Assembly: GCF_000820515.1 (NCBI RefSeq)
Contig: NZ_JXDG01000065.1
Span: 1 to 33,833 of the forward strand
Reading direction: 5' to 3'
DNA length: 33,833 nt
Source: Pseudomonas batumici
GTDB lineage: Bacteria; Pseudomonadota; Gammaproteobacteria; Pseudomonadales; Pseudomonadaceae
Program-made: the position numbers and the translations under genes
Shown: positions 7,587 through 15,877 of the stretch, one piece after another
How the letters are laid out: every line of letters starts with the position of its first letter
Numbering within the stretch: the first letter of the stretch is position 1
The notes under the pieces: model-generated
The model's input: only the letters and a program-made list of their open reading frames with translations
The model's database searches: none
Told to the model about the DNA's origin: nothing

Positions 7587-8963
7587 ATGTCGGTACCCCC
7601 GCGTGCCGTTCAGCTTAACGAAGCGAACGTGTTCCTTAAGGAACATCCTGAGGTTCTGTACGTTGACCTTCTGATTGCGGATATGAATGGTGTGGTGCGT
7701 GGCAAGCGCATCGAACGCACCAGCCTCCACAAGGTTTACGAGAAAGGCATCAACCTGCCGGCCTCACTTTTTGCCTTGGATATCAATGGCTCGACGGTGG
7801 AAAGCACCGGCCTGGGCCTGGACATCGGTGATGCCGACCGAATCTGTTATCCGATCCCCGACACCCTGTGCAATGAGCCTTGGCAAAAGCGCCCGACCGC
7901 GCAACTGCTGATGACCATGCACGAACTCGAAGGCGAACCTTTCTTCGCCGACCCTCGCGAAGTCCTGCGCCAGGTCGTCAGCAAGTTCGACGACATGGGC
8001 CTGACCATCTGCGCCGCGTTCGAGCTTGAGTTCTACCTGATCGACCAGGAGAACGTGAACGGTCGCCCACAACCGCCCCGCTCGCCGATCTCCGGCAAAC
8101 GCCCGCACTCGACCCAGGTCTACCTGATCGACGACCTCGACGAATACGTCGACTGCCTCCAGGACATCCTCGAAGGGGCCAAAGAGCAAGGCATCCCGGC
8201 CGACGCCATCGTCAAGGAAAGTGCCCCGGCGCAGTTCGAAGTGAACCTGCACCACGTCGCCGACCCGATCAAGGCCTGCGACTACGCGGTCCTGCTCAAG
8301 CGCCTGATCAAGAACATCGCCTACGACCATGAGATGGACACCACCTTCATGGCCAAGCCTTACCCGGGCCAGGCGGGCAACGGGTTGCACGTCCATATCT
8401 CGATTCTCGACAAGGAAGGCAAGAACATCTTTGCCAGTGAGGATCCCGAGCAGAACGCCGCGCTGCGTCACGCGATCGGCGGTGTGCTCGAGACCCTACC
8501 GGCGCAGATGGCCTTCCTCTGCCCGAACGTCAACTCCTACCGTCGTTTCGGCGCGCAGTTCTACGTGCCGAACTCGCCGAGCTGGGGGCTGGACAACCGC
8601 ACCGTGGCCCTGCGCGTACCGACCGGGTCCGCCGATGCGGTGCGCCTGGAGCACCGGGTCGCCGGCGCCGACGCCAACCCGTACCTGTTGATGGCCTCGG
8701 TATTGGCCGGTGTGCACCACGGCCTGACCAACAGGATCGAGCCGCCGGCCCCGACCGAAGGCAACAGCTACGAGCAGAACGAGCAGAGCCTGCCGAACAA
8801 CCTGCGCGATGCCCTGCGCGAGCTGGACGACAGCGAAGTCATGGCCCAGTACATCGATCCGAAATACATCGATATCTTCGTGGCCTGTAAAGAGAGCGAG
8901 CTGGAGGAGTTCGAACACTCCATCTCCGACCTCGAGTACAACTGGTACCTGCATACCGTGTAA
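7587..8963 (+). CDS. spuI: Gamma-glutamylpolyamine synthetase SpuI (glutamine synthetase family)
   Basis: Second glutamine-synthetase-like ligase of the locus, 458 residues, divergently transcribed as spuI is in PAO1. It has the N-terminal IADMNGVVRGK (30-40), FELEF (145-149), the metal-site AGNGLHVHIS with His 268 and 270, the CPNVNSYRRF loop and NPYLLMASVLAG near the C-terminus. Such PauA/SpuI enzymes gamma-glutamylate polyamines or related amines; the exact substrate cannot be read from sequence. The ATG at 7587 follows AAAGG by about nine bases. A clear terminator lies 21 bp after the stop, so it is probably monocistronic. Confidence 0.92.
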   Translation: MSVPPRAVQLNEANVFLKEHPEVLYVDLLIADMNGVVRGKRIERTSLHKVYEKGINLPASLFALDINGSTVESTGLGLDIGDADRICYPIPDTLCNEPWQKRPTAQLLMTMHELEGEPFFADPREVLRQVVSKFDDMGLTICAAFELEFYLIDQENVNGRPQPPRSPISGKRPHSTQVYLIDDLDEYVDCLQDILEGAKEQGIPADAIVKESAPAQFEVNLHHVADPIKACDYAVLLKRLIKNIAYDHEMDTTFMAKPYPGQAGNGLHVHISILDKEGKNIFASEDPEQNAALRHAIGGVLETLPAQMAFLCPNVNSYRRFGAQFYVPNSPSWGLDNRTVALRVPTGSADAVRLEHRVAGADANPYLLMASVLAGVHHGLTNRIEPPAPTEGNSYEQNEQSLPNNLRDALRELDDSEVMAQYIDPKYIDIFVACKESELEEFEHSISDLEYNWYLHTV

Positions 8964-8984
8964 GCGGTTGCGGTGATACAGAAG

Positions 8985-9017
8985 AACGCCGCCGGCCTTG
9001 GGTCCGCGGCGTTTTTT
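8985..9017 (+). terminator. Rho-independent terminator of spuI
   Basis: AACGCCGC (8985-8992) pairs with GCGGCGTT (9006-9013) and is followed at once by a run of six T. It lies 21 bp downstream of the spuI stop codon. Confidence 0.85.
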
Positions 9018-9034
9018 CATGCCCGCCTGCCGGC

Positions 9035-9119
9035 GGATCGCCAGCAAGCCGGCTCCTACATATTCAGCGCTGCGCGCAATATTCGGTACGACGCGATACC
9101 GTTGGAGCCGGCTTGCCGG
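9035..9119. repeat. REP pair (inverted, REPIN-like) downstream of spuI
   Basis: One arm, 9035-9060, reads GGATCGCCAGCAAGCCGGC followed by TCCTACA. The second arm in the opposite orientation is 9101-9119 (TTGGAGCCGGCTTGCCGGG) and is degenerate. About 40 bp separate them. The same core recurs at 9862-9961, 26018-26105 and 33703-33727, so this is a dispersed REP family. Confidence 0.8.
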
Positions 9120-9205
9120 GACGCTGCACCGCGGCGATGACGCACTCACAGACACCACAGAACCGACCTCGCGTACAATGCCCGCTGCCCTTGCCGGAGA
9201 ACCCC

Positions 9206-9844
9206 ATGAACCGCCCCGCCATCGCTCGCAAACCCCGTGCACGCAGCCAGGCCCGGATCGACTCGATCCTCGACGCCGCCCGCACCTTGCTTGCCGCCGA
9301 AGGCGTGGCCAGTCTGTCGATCTACAGCGTGGCGGAACGGGCCGGGATTCCACCCTCCTCGGTCTATCACTTCTTCGCCAGCGTCCCGGCCCTGCTCGAA
9401 GCCCTGACCAACGATGTGCACGCGGCCTTTCGCGCCACCCTGCAGGCGCCCATCGACCATCAGGCCCTCACCGGCTGGCGCGACCTGTCACGGTTGGTGG
9501 AGCAACGGATGCTGACCATCTACGAGGAGGATGCCGCGGCGCGTCAGCTGATCCTCGCGCAGCATGGCCTGACCGAGGTCACCCAGGCCGACCGCCAGCA
9601 CGACATCGAGCTCGGCGACCTGATGCACAAGCTGTTCATCCGGCATTTCGAATTGCCGGCGTTGCCGACGGAGGTCGATGTGTTCGCCTTGGCGATGGAG
9701 CTGGGGGATCGGGTCTATGCGCGGTCGGTCCAGTTGCACGACCAGATCACGCCACGCATGGCGGAAGAAGGGATGCGGGTGTTCGATGCCTACCTGGGAC
9801 TGTACCTGCCGCCCTATCTGCCCAAGCGCGAAAGCCCGCTATAA
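9206..9844 (+). CDS. TetR/AcrR-family transcriptional regulator
   Basis: A 212-residue DNA-binding protein. The N-terminal tract is basic (KPRARSQARIDSILDAA), followed by the helix-turn-helix typical of TetR proteins at about residues 38-58 (SIYSVAERAGIPPSSVYHFF). The remainder is a helical ligand-binding domain with no recognisable specificity. The ATG at 9206 is chosen because GGAGA sits five bases upstream and the protein then has a normal TetR length; an earlier in-frame ATG would add residues encoded by the REP-containing intergenic DNA. It is flanked by REP pairs and is not obviously in an operon. A target among the nearby spu or tau genes is possible but not shown by the sequence. Confidence 0.85.
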   Translation: MNRPAIARKPRARSQARIDSILDAARTLLAAEGVASLSIYSVAERAGIPPSSVYHFFASVPALLEALTNDVHAAFRATLQAPIDHQALTGWRDLSRLVEQRMLTIYEEDAAARQLILAQHGLTEVTQADRQHDIELGDLMHKLFIRHFELPALPTEVDVFALAMELGDRVYARSVQLHDQITPRMAEEGMRVFDAYLGLYLPPYLPKRESPL

Positions 9845-9861
9845 CGAACGACGCCGACCCT

Positions 9862-9961
9862 TGTAGGAGCCAGCTTGCTGGCGATGGTCGTCAACGATAA
9901 CGCGGGGCATCAGCATGATCGCGGTGTGGCGACACTCATCGCCAGCAAGCTGGCTCCTACA
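9862..9961. repeat. REP pair (perfect inverted, REPIN) between the TetR gene and tauD
   Basis: Two perfectly complementary 24-bp arms (9862-9885 and 9938-9961) with the core CCAGCAAGCTGGCTCC are separated by 52 bp. The pair sits in the 138-bp gap between convergent genes. Transcripts from either side would form a strong hairpin here, so it may serve as a 3'-end or mRNA-protecting structure. Confidence 0.9.
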
Positions 9962-9982
9962 GGAACCGCGTTAAACCCAGGG

Positions 9983-10816
9983 TCAGAACGGCGCGTCACC
10001 GAGAATGGTCGCCCGGTGCATCACCCGCCGGTTCGGCCGGTAGTCGTCCACCGCGTAATGCTGGGTCACGCGGTTGTCCCAGAAAGCCACGTCATTCTCC
10101 TGCCAGCGCCAGCGAATGGTGAACTCCGGCCGCGTCGCGTGGGCGAACAGCAACTTGAGAATCGCCTCGCTCTCGGCCTCCTCCAACTCGTTGATACGGG
10201 TGGTGAACCCCTCATTGACGAACAACGCCTTGCGCCCACTCACCGGGTGCGTGCGGACCACCGGGTGCGACAGCGGCGGATTGTTCCTGCGGGTCTCCTC
10301 CCAGCGCGCCAGATCCTCGGGGGTATTGCCGAAACGCTCGACGGGAAACGACTTGATGAAGTTGTGGGTGGCCGTCAATCCGTCCAGCAGCCGGCGCAAC
10401 GGCGCCGACAAGGTCTCGAACGCCGCGATGCCGCTGGCCCACAAGGTGTCGCCGCCAAACGCCGGCAACTGCTTGGCACTGAGCACCGCGCCCAGCGCCG
10501 GGGTCGGCAGGAAGGTCACATCGGTGTGCCAGATCGCGTTGTCGCGCACATCGGTCACCGCCGTGTCGAGGATCAGCACCTCGGGCTGTTCCGGCACGTT
10601 CGGGTAGATCGGATGAATGTGCAGGTCGCCGAAATGGGCCGCGAACCTGGCCTGCTGCACCGGGTCCAGCGGCTGGTTACGGAAGAACAGCACCTGATAC
10701 TTGAGCAATGCCTGCTGGATGACATCGCGGTGTTCGACACTCAACGGCCGGTTCAACGCCACGCCGTCGATCTGCGCGCCCAGGGCGGCGCTCAGGGGAG
10801 TAAGGGTCAGGCTCAT
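9983..10816 (-). CDS. tauD: Taurine dioxygenase TauD
   Basis: Fe(II)/2-oxoglutarate-dependent dioxygenase, 277 residues, that hydroxylates taurine so that it breaks down to aminoacetaldehyde and sulfite, giving cytoplasmic sulfur. The iron-binding facial triad is visible: HTD with His97 and Asp99, and distal His253 in TQHYAVDDY. The 2-oxoglutarate-binding arginines fall in RRVMHR (264 and 268). Length matches E. coli TauD. It is the last gene of tauABCD, 57 bp after tauC. Apart from the initiator it contains a single Met and no Cys. Confidence 0.96.
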   Translation of the reverse strand: MSLTLTPLSAALGAQIDGVALNRPLSVEHRDVIQQALLKYQVLFFRNQPLDPVQQARFAAHFGDLHIHPIYPNVPEQPEVLILDTAVTDVRDNAIWHTDVTFLPTPALGAVLSAKQLPAFGGDTLWASGIAAFETLSAPLRRLLDGLTATHNFIKSFPVERFGNTPEDLARWEETRRNNPPLSHPVVRTHPVSGRKALFVNEGFTTRINELEEAESEAILKLLFAHATRPEFTIRWRWQENDVAFWDNRVTQHYAVDDYRPNRRVMHRATILGDAPF

Positions 10817-10873
10817 GATCGGTCTCTTCCAATACGCGCCGGGCTATCGGCGTAGTCAGTACGTTGTGCTTTG

Positions 10874-11704
10874 TCAGTGGGCCTGGCCATGCCACGGCAC
10901 CAGCTTGCGTTGCAGGGCGCGCAAGCCCATCTCCATGGCAAAGGCGATCAGCGCGATCACCAGGATCCCCAGCACCACCACATCGGTCACCAGGAACTGC
11001 GCCGCCGACTGCACCATGAAACCCAGGCCGCTGGTGGCGGCGATCAGTTCGGCAGCCACCAGGGTCGACCAACCGACGCCCAGGCCGATGCGCACACCGG
11101 TGAGAATGTCCGGCAAGGCGCTGGGCAGGATCACATGGCGAATCAGCTGGGCACGGGTGGCGCCCAGGGATTGCGCGGCCCGCAGCTTGGCCGGGTCGAC
11201 CGTGCGCACACCGGTGGCCGTGGCGATGGCGATCGGGGCGAAAATCGCCAGGTAGATCAGCAGCACTTTCGACAACTCGCCAATACCGCACCAGATCACG
11301 ATCAAGGGCAGGTAGGCCAACGGCGGAATCGGTCGATAGAACTCGATCAACGGATCGAGAATGCCCCGGGCGATCCGGTTGTGGCCGATGGCGATGCCTA
11401 TGGGAATCGCGGTCAGGACCGCGGCGCCCAAGGCCAGGCCGATGCGCCCCAGGCTCGCGCCCAGGTGCTGCCACAGGGTCGAGTCCATGTAACCCGTGGT
11501 CGCCAGCAACCAGGCTTTTTCCAGCACCGCGCCAGGCGGCGGCAGGAACAACGGCTCGATAAGGCCTACGGAGGTAACCGCCCACCAGAGCAGGATCAGC
11601 CCCAGCAAGGTCAACCCGCTGATCCAACGCGTGCTCAGGCTACGGCGCACAGACACTGCTTTCGGCTTGCTCGCCACCGTCACCGGCCATTCATAGCTGC
11701 TCAT
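10874..11704 (-). CDS. tauC: Taurine ABC transporter permease TauC
   Basis: Inner-membrane permease of the taurine importer, 276 residues. It has a hydrophobic segment at about 27-48 after a polar N-terminus, and five further membrane segments. The permease coupling loop reads RAAQSLGATRAQLIRHVILPSALPDIL, the EAA-type motif that docks on the ATPase. Its ATG overlaps the tauB stop by four bases (ATGA), indicating translational coupling. The strong resemblance to SsuC in the same window is expected, because TauC and SsuC are sister families; assignment to tau rests on linkage to tauA and tauD. Confidence 0.95.
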   Translation of the reverse strand: MSSYEWPVTVASKPKAVSVRRSLSTRWISGLTLLGLILLWWAVTSVGLIEPLFLPPPGAVLEKAWLLATTGYMDSTLWQHLGASLGRIGLALGAAVLTAIPIGIAIGHNRIARGILDPLIEFYRPIPPLAYLPLIVIWCGIGELSKVLLIYLAIFAPIAIATATGVRTVDPAKLRAAQSLGATRAQLIRHVILPSALPDILTGVRIGLGVGWSTLVAAELIAATSGLGFMVQSAAQFLVTDVVVLGILVIALIAFAMEMGLRALQRKLVPWHGQAH

Positions 11705-12495
11705 ACGAACTCCTGCCGCCGGGCGGCGCTGCGTTGGGAGAACACACGGGCCAGCACATGCTCGCGGGTTTCGATGAAACGCGGGTCGGACTTGATCGCC
11801 CGGGCCGATTCGCCGGCGCTGTAGCGCTGGCCAAAATCCAGGCTCAGGCGCTCGACGATCTGCCCCGGGTTGGGCGCCAGCAGGATCAGGTCGGTGGCGA
11901 GAAAGACCGCTTCTTCTATATCGTGGGTAATCAGGAACACCGGCTTGGCGGTGCGTCGCCAGACTTGCAGCAACAGCTCCTGCATCTGTTCGCGGGTAAA
12001 GGCGTCGAGGGCACCGAACGGCTCGTCCATCAGCAGCACCCGAGGGTCCGCCGCCAGGGCACGGGCCAGGCCGACACGCTGTTTCTGACCGCCGGAAAGT
12101 TGCCAGATCCGCCGGGTGTCGAAGCCGGCCAGGTCCACCAGGGCGAGCATTTCCCGGGCGCGGCTTTCGCGCTGCTCCCGCGGCACACCCGCCAGTTCCA
12201 GGCCGAAGCCGACGTTGGCCAGCACATCCTGCCAGGGCAGCAAGGCATCATCCTGGAACACCACCCCACGCTCCGCACTCGGGCCCTTGACGGGCACGCC
12301 GTCGAGGGTGATGCGGCCGGCGCTCGGTTCGACGAAGCCGGCGATCAGGTTCAACAGCGAGGTCTTGCCACTCCCCGACGGCCCCAAGGCCACCAGCAGT
12401 TGCTGGGGTCCCAGGCTCAGAGAGATATCCGCCAGCACCGGTTCGGCCGCGCCGGGGTACTGTGCGCTGATGCGCTCCAGCTGTAACAAGGCCAT
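11701..12495 (-). CDS. tauB: Taurine ABC transporter ATP-binding protein TauB
   Basis: ATPase of the taurine importer, 264 residues. Walker A GPSGSGKTS lies at 38-46, the Q-loop FQDDALLPW at about 80-88, the signature LSGGQ at 133-137, Walker B VLLMDEP at 153-159, and the switch His in ITHDIEEA follows. No extra C-terminal regulatory domain is present, as usual for the nitrate/sulfonate/taurine class. It lies 21 bp after tauA and overlaps tauC. It contains no Cys. Confidence 0.96.
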   Translation of the reverse strand: MALLQLERISAQYPGAAEPVLADISLSLGPQQLLVALGPSGSGKTSLLNLIAGFVEPSAGRITLDGVPVKGPSAERGVVFQDDALLPWQDVLANVGFGLELAGVPREQRESRAREMLALVDLAGFDTRRIWQLSGGQKQRVGLARALAADPRVLLMDEPFGALDAFTREQMQELLLQVWRRTAKPVFLITHDIEEAVFLATDLILLAPNPGQIVERLSLDFGQRYSAGESARAIKSDPRFIETREHVLARVFSQRSAARRQEFV

Positions 12496-12516
12496 GACGA
12501 CGGCTCCTCGGGTGAA

Positions 12517-13494
12517 TCAGTTAGTGATGAACTGGGCGCTCACATAGGGGGCGTAGTCCGGCAGCACGGCTTCGACCTTGCCCTGCTCTTTCAGGAAGGC
12601 CGCGGTGTCGGTGATGGCCTGGGCGGTCGGCTTGCCAAGCACGCTGACCTGATCGGCCGCCAGCGGGTAGACGTTGCCTTGCAGCAGCAGGGGAATGTCA
12701 GACGCCTTGGCGCCGGAGAGCTTCACCAGCTTGTCGACATTGCCCTTGTCCGCCAGCCAGGCTTGCGGGTCCTTGCGGTATTGCGCGTAGGCATCCAGGG
12801 TGACCTTGGCGAAGGCCTTGACGATCTCCGGATGCTTCTCGGCGAAGTCCTTGCGCACGATCCAGGCATCGAAGGTCGGCGCCCCGAACTTGGCCAGTTC
12901 GCCGGAAGTGATCAGCACCTTGCCGTTTTCCTTGGCCACGCCCAGGGCCGGATCCCAGACATAAGTGGCGTCGATATCACCGCGTTTCCAGGCGGCAATG
13001 ATGGCCGGCGGCGCGAGGTTGAGAATCTGTACTTTCGACGGGTCGATCTTCCAGTGCTTCAACGCGGCCAGCAGGCTGTAGTGCCCGGTGGAGACGAAGG
13101 GCACGGCAACCTTCTTGCCGACCAGGTCCTGGGGCGAGTTGATCCCGGAGCCGTCGCGAGCCACCAGGGCTTCCGCAGCGCCGATCTGGGTGGCGATCAG
13201 GAAGGTCTGCACCGGCACCTTGCGGGTGATGGCCGCGGTCAGCGGGCTGGAACCGAGGTAGCCGATCTGCACATCGCCCGAAGCGATGGCGGCGATGACA
13301 TCGGCGCCGTTATCGAATTTGCGCCAGTCGATCTTCGCTTGCGTGGCTTTTTCATAGGCGCCGTCAGCCTGGGCGACTTTCGCCGGATCGACGGTGGTCT
13401 GGTAGGCCACGGTCACGTCGGCAGCCTGGGCAAAAACGCTGGCCCCAGCCAGGGACAAGGCCGCCAGGAGGCGGAGTGGAGCATGCAGTTTCAT
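12517..13494 (-). CDS. tauA: Periplasmic taurine-binding protein TauA
   Basis: Substrate-binding protein of the taurine importer, 325 residues. The signal peptide has hydrophobic core LRLLAALSLAGASVFA and an AQA/ADV cleavage site near residue 24. The mature chain begins VTVAYQTTVDPAKVAQ, a TauA hallmark, and contains the sulfonate-site stretch GYLGSSPL and the family motif YVWDPALG. The ATG at 13494 opens the leftward tauABCD operon. After the initiator Met there is no Met and no Cys in the whole protein, a sulfur-free composition suited to a gene induced under sulfur limitation. Confidence 0.96.
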   Translation of the reverse strand: MKLHAPLRLLAALSLAGASVFAQAADVTVAYQTTVDPAKVAQADGAYEKATQAKIDWRKFDNGADVIAAIASGDVQIGYLGSSPLTAAITRKVPVQTFLIATQIGAAEALVARDGSGINSPQDLVGKKVAVPFVSTGHYSLLAALKHWKIDPSKVQILNLAPPAIIAAWKRGDIDATYVWDPALGVAKENGKVLITSGELAKFGAPTFDAWIVRKDFAEKHPEIVKAFAKVTLDAYAQYRKDPQAWLADKGNVDKLVKLSGAKASDIPLLLQGNVYPLAADQVSVLGKPTAQAITDTAAFLKEQGKVEAVLPDYAPYVSAQFITN

Positions 13495-13552
13495 GGGACA
13501 AGTTCCTCGACAGGCGACCGGGAATCGGTATGTCGAGAGACTAAATGATCTA

Positions 13553-13600
13553 AGAAACTTAAAATAAATAACTTATATGCATTAGCTTATGAGTCAAAGC
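13553..13600 (-). promoter_or_regulatory. AT-rich putative activator site upstream of tauA
   Basis: On the tauA coding strand this reads ATGCATATAAGTTATTTATT and then TTAAG, about 70 bp before the start codon. The ATGCATAT core (13575-13582) is shared with the element before the sfnB operon, and TGCATAT with that before ssuE. A CysB-type LysR activator is the natural candidate for sulfur-starvation genes; the assignment is inference. Confidence 0.4.
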
Positions 13601-14070
13601 ATGACATCTGCCAGCGCCTGCACAGGCTGTGTGGCAGCAAACCGGAGGAAAACGGATGAGCCCATCAGCCCACAGGACTCAAACCGACGAATGAAGGTGC
13701 AAGCCGCGTTTTTTCTTCTATGGTTCTTGGCACGCCATGGATCCATTGCCCGGCTAATTCAGACAAATGCTGTAATAAATTGACGGAGGTGGCTGCGTTT
13801 AGCCATGATTGCGTCGCTTTTTTGAAATTTCCTGTCTATGAGAACTAATCTCAAATACAGACGGCTCTCAAAAAGCAACTAAAAATACTGTTCAGAAATA
13901 AGCTTGAAGGCCGACACAGTCCTCAGGCTTGAGTTATTGCTCAATCGATTATTCCTGAATCGTCTTAAAAAGGACGAAATAGTTCTTTTTGGGTTTATGA
14001 AAAGTTTCATTACCCTGCACGGACCAAATTGACGGCGGTTAGACCAAAGTCTAGGCATGATTTGTTACGA

Positions 14071-14100
14071 TTGACTTACCAGTCACGACCTGGTGCTAAT
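14071..14100 (+). promoter_or_regulatory. Putative sigma-70 promoter of the OprD-family porin
   Basis: TTGACT (14071-14076) and GCTAAT (14095-14100) are spaced by 18 bp, or TGCTAA by 17 bp. They lie about 80 bp before the porin ATG, which itself has GAGAGGA at a good distance. Only the hexamers were seen, so confidence is limited. Confidence 0.35.
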
Positions 14101-14177
14101 CGCGCATCTGTGGCTACAAGGGGGCGCTAGATCCCAAGCCAGGACACACAAAAATTAGAAATGAGAGGAGCTGTACC

Positions 14178-15560
14178 ATGAAGAAGTCTACCTTGGCCCT
14201 GGCTGTGGCCGTGGGGGTTTTGGCGCAACACGCTTACGCAGAAACGCAAGCTGAAGCCAAAGGTTTTATCGAAGGCGCGACGTCGACCCTGGGTCTGCGT
14301 AACTACTACATCAATACCGATAACCGTGACCAGAATGCCAAAGCTGCGAAGGCTCAGAGCCTGAACTCGGAATGGGGCCAAGGCTTCGATCTGCGCTTCA
14401 ACTCCGGTTACACCCAAGGCACCGTAGGTTTCGGCCTTGATGTCATCGCCCTGGAAGGCATTCGACTGGACACCGGTCGTGGCACCAACGGTGCGACCAC
14501 TGTCAGCTCGGGTACCACGATGTTCCCAGCCGAAGCCACTGGCGGTAAAAACGCCAAGTCGGTCAATGACACCGGTAGCCTGGGTCTGACCGGTAAAGTC
14601 CGCGTTTCGCAGACCGAACTGAAGATCGGTACCCTGCTGCCGAACAACCCGGTGATCAAGTACAACGACGGCCGCCTGCTGCCACAAACCTTCACCGGTG
14701 GCGAGCTGAAGTCGAACGAGATCAAGGACCTGACCCTGACCCTCGGTCAAGTCGAGAAGGCCAAGGGCCGTAACTCGAGCAACGACGACGACCTGTCGAT
14801 CGCCGGCGCCAACGGCGGCGCCTCCAACTTCTCCCAGGGCACCACGGGCAAGTTCAGCAACAAGTTCCAGTACGCCGGTGCCGACTACAAGATCACCAAG
14901 GATCTGGTCGCTTCGTACTACTTCGGCGAGCTGAAGGACTTCTACAAGCAGAACTTCCTGGGCCTGGTACACAACTGGGCCATCGGTCCTGGCGTACTGA
15001 AAAGCGACCTGCGTTACTACCGCAGCCGCGATGACGGCAACAACGGCAACATGTCGTCCTACTTCACCTCCGGCTACTACAACGGCACTGTCACCAAAGG
15101 CAAGGTCGACAACAACCTGTACAGCTACCTGGCTCTGTACTCGGTCGAAGGTCACACCTTCGGCGCTGGCTACCAGTACAGCAACGGCCAGAGTGACTTC
15201 CCTTGGCTGAACCAGGGTGACGGCTCGTCGAACAGCACCATCACCGACATGCAGATCCAGAAGTTCGCCCACGCCGGCGAGCGTACCTGGCAGGGCCGTT
15301 ATGCCTATGACTTCGCCAAAGTTGGCGTACCTGGCCTGACCGCTGGTGTCATCTACCTGCGCGGCAACAACGTCCTGACCCCGACTGGCCCAGCCACCGA
15401 GTGGGAACGTGACATCGCCGTCAGCTACGTGGTACCGGAAGGCACCTTCAAGAACGTCGGTGTGGCCTGGAAAAACGCTATGTGGCGTAACGATATCATC
15501 GGTCAACGCACCCAGGACGAAAACCGCCTGATCGTCAGCTACTCGATCCCGCTGCTGTAA
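14178..15560 (+). CDS. OprD-family outer-membrane porin
   Basis: A 460-residue outer-membrane channel of the OprD/Occ family, which takes up small charged nutrients. The signal peptide MKKSTLALAVAVGVLAQHAYA ends at residue 21. The mature protein begins with the OprD-type FIEGATSTLGLRNYYINTD strand and shows the family segments RVSQTELKIGTLLPNNPVI, DGRLLPQTFTGGEL and FQYAGADYKITKDL. It ends with the outer-membrane C-terminal pattern IVSYSIPLL. Length and alternating aromatic strands fit an 18-stranded barrel. The start follows GAGAGGAGC. Its substrate is unknown; its place between tauABCD and the lsfA-ssu genes suggests a sulfonate or another organosulfur anion. It has no Cys and only four Met after the signal peptide. 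Confidence 0.93.
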   Translation: MKKSTLALAVAVGVLAQHAYAETQAEAKGFIEGATSTLGLRNYYINTDNRDQNAKAAKAQSLNSEWGQGFDLRFNSGYTQGTVGFGLDVIALEGIRLDTGRGTNGATTVSSGTTMFPAEATGGKNAKSVNDTGSLGLTGKVRVSQTELKIGTLLPNNPVIKYNDGRLLPQTFTGGELKSNEIKDLTLTLGQVEKAKGRNSSNDDDLSIAGANGGASNFSQGTTGKFSNKFQYAGADYKITKDLVASYYFGELKDFYKQNFLGLVHNWAIGPGVLKSDLRYYRSRDDGNNGNMSSYFTSGYYNGTVTKGKVDNNLYSYLALYSVEGHTFGAGYQYSNGQSDFPWLNQGDGSSNSTITDMQIQKFAHAGERTWQGRYAYDFAKVGVPGLTAGVIYLRGNNVLTPTGPATEWERDIAVSYVVPEGTFKNVGVAWKNAMWRNDIIGQRTQDENRLIVSYSIPLL

Positions 15561-15587
15561 GCGTGACCGTGTAAATTGAGATCCACA

Positions 15588-15614
15588 CTCAGCCCGGCGC
15601 AATGCCGGGCTGAG
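15588..15614 (+). terminator. Hairpin downstream of the porin gene (probable terminator)
   Basis: An 11-bp perfect stem, CTCAGCCCGGC (15588-15598) with GCCGGGCTGAG (15604-15614), and a 5-nt loop begin 28 bp after the porin stop. The T-rich tail is weak (TGCTTC), so termination may be incomplete or depend on other factors. Confidence 0.6.
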
Positions 15615-15770
15615 TGCTTCACGTATTGCTTGATACTACCTTTTCAGCTTCGACCCGAACGCCAACTTCCTACATCACGGCGTCAAGTACCCCACTGAGT
15701 TACATCCCCTTAGCCCTCTCACAAGCTGTGGACAAGGTTGCTCTTGCGCGCGTCCGGCGTCCAATGAAGA

Positions 15771-15830
15771 ACTTTTTAATATTCAATTACGATCTAAATA
15801 AATCTATATTTATTCTTTTTAAATGCGTCT
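15771..15830 (+). promoter_or_regulatory. AT-rich putative activator/promoter region upstream of lsfA
   Basis: A sharply AT-rich stretch about 50-110 bp before lsfA contains ATATTCAATTA (15779-15789), identical over 11 bases to the element before ssuE. It is followed by AAATAAATC-TATATTTATTC. The shared word in front of two sulfur-starvation genes suggests a common regulator such as CysB. Confidence 0.45.
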
Positions 15831-15877
15831 CGCGACAGGCACAGTAGGCTCATCACGCACTCACCAGGAGCAGCACC

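Larger units (their letters stand above)
13495..14177. other. 683-bp intergenic region between tauA and the porin gene
   Basis: No convincing gene is seen. Short open frames here lack ribosome sites and family resemblance. The tauA side is AT-rich (13553-13600). The middle is of mixed composition, with a small CGTC/GACG inverted repeat around 13961-13977. The right end carries a plausible promoter and ribosome site for the porin. The region is unusually long for this gene-dense window, so it may hold several regulator sites. Confidence 0.6.

Noticed and set aside
9035..9961. Repeated palindromes considered as a CRISPR array
   Set aside because: The units are inverted pairs scattered through the window, not regularly spaced direct repeats with unique spacers. 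They fit REP/REPIN elements.
10871..11824. Long + strand open frame over tauC/tauB
   Set aside because: It is antisense to two clear ABC transporter genes, rich in His, Gln, Gly and Arg, and has no family resemblance. GC-rich third positions of the real genes create it, as they do several similar frames over spuC, spuB, ssuD, the LLM gene and the sfnB-type genes.
13589..13783. Small + strand frame (64 codons) in the tauA-porin gap
   Set aside because: It overlaps the presumed tauA promoter, has no evident ribosome site and no recognisable motif.
15614..15847. 77-codon frame before lsfA
   Set aside because: It has no ATG start or ribosome site, its composition follows the AT-rich promoter region, and it contains the shared ATATTCAATTA element.
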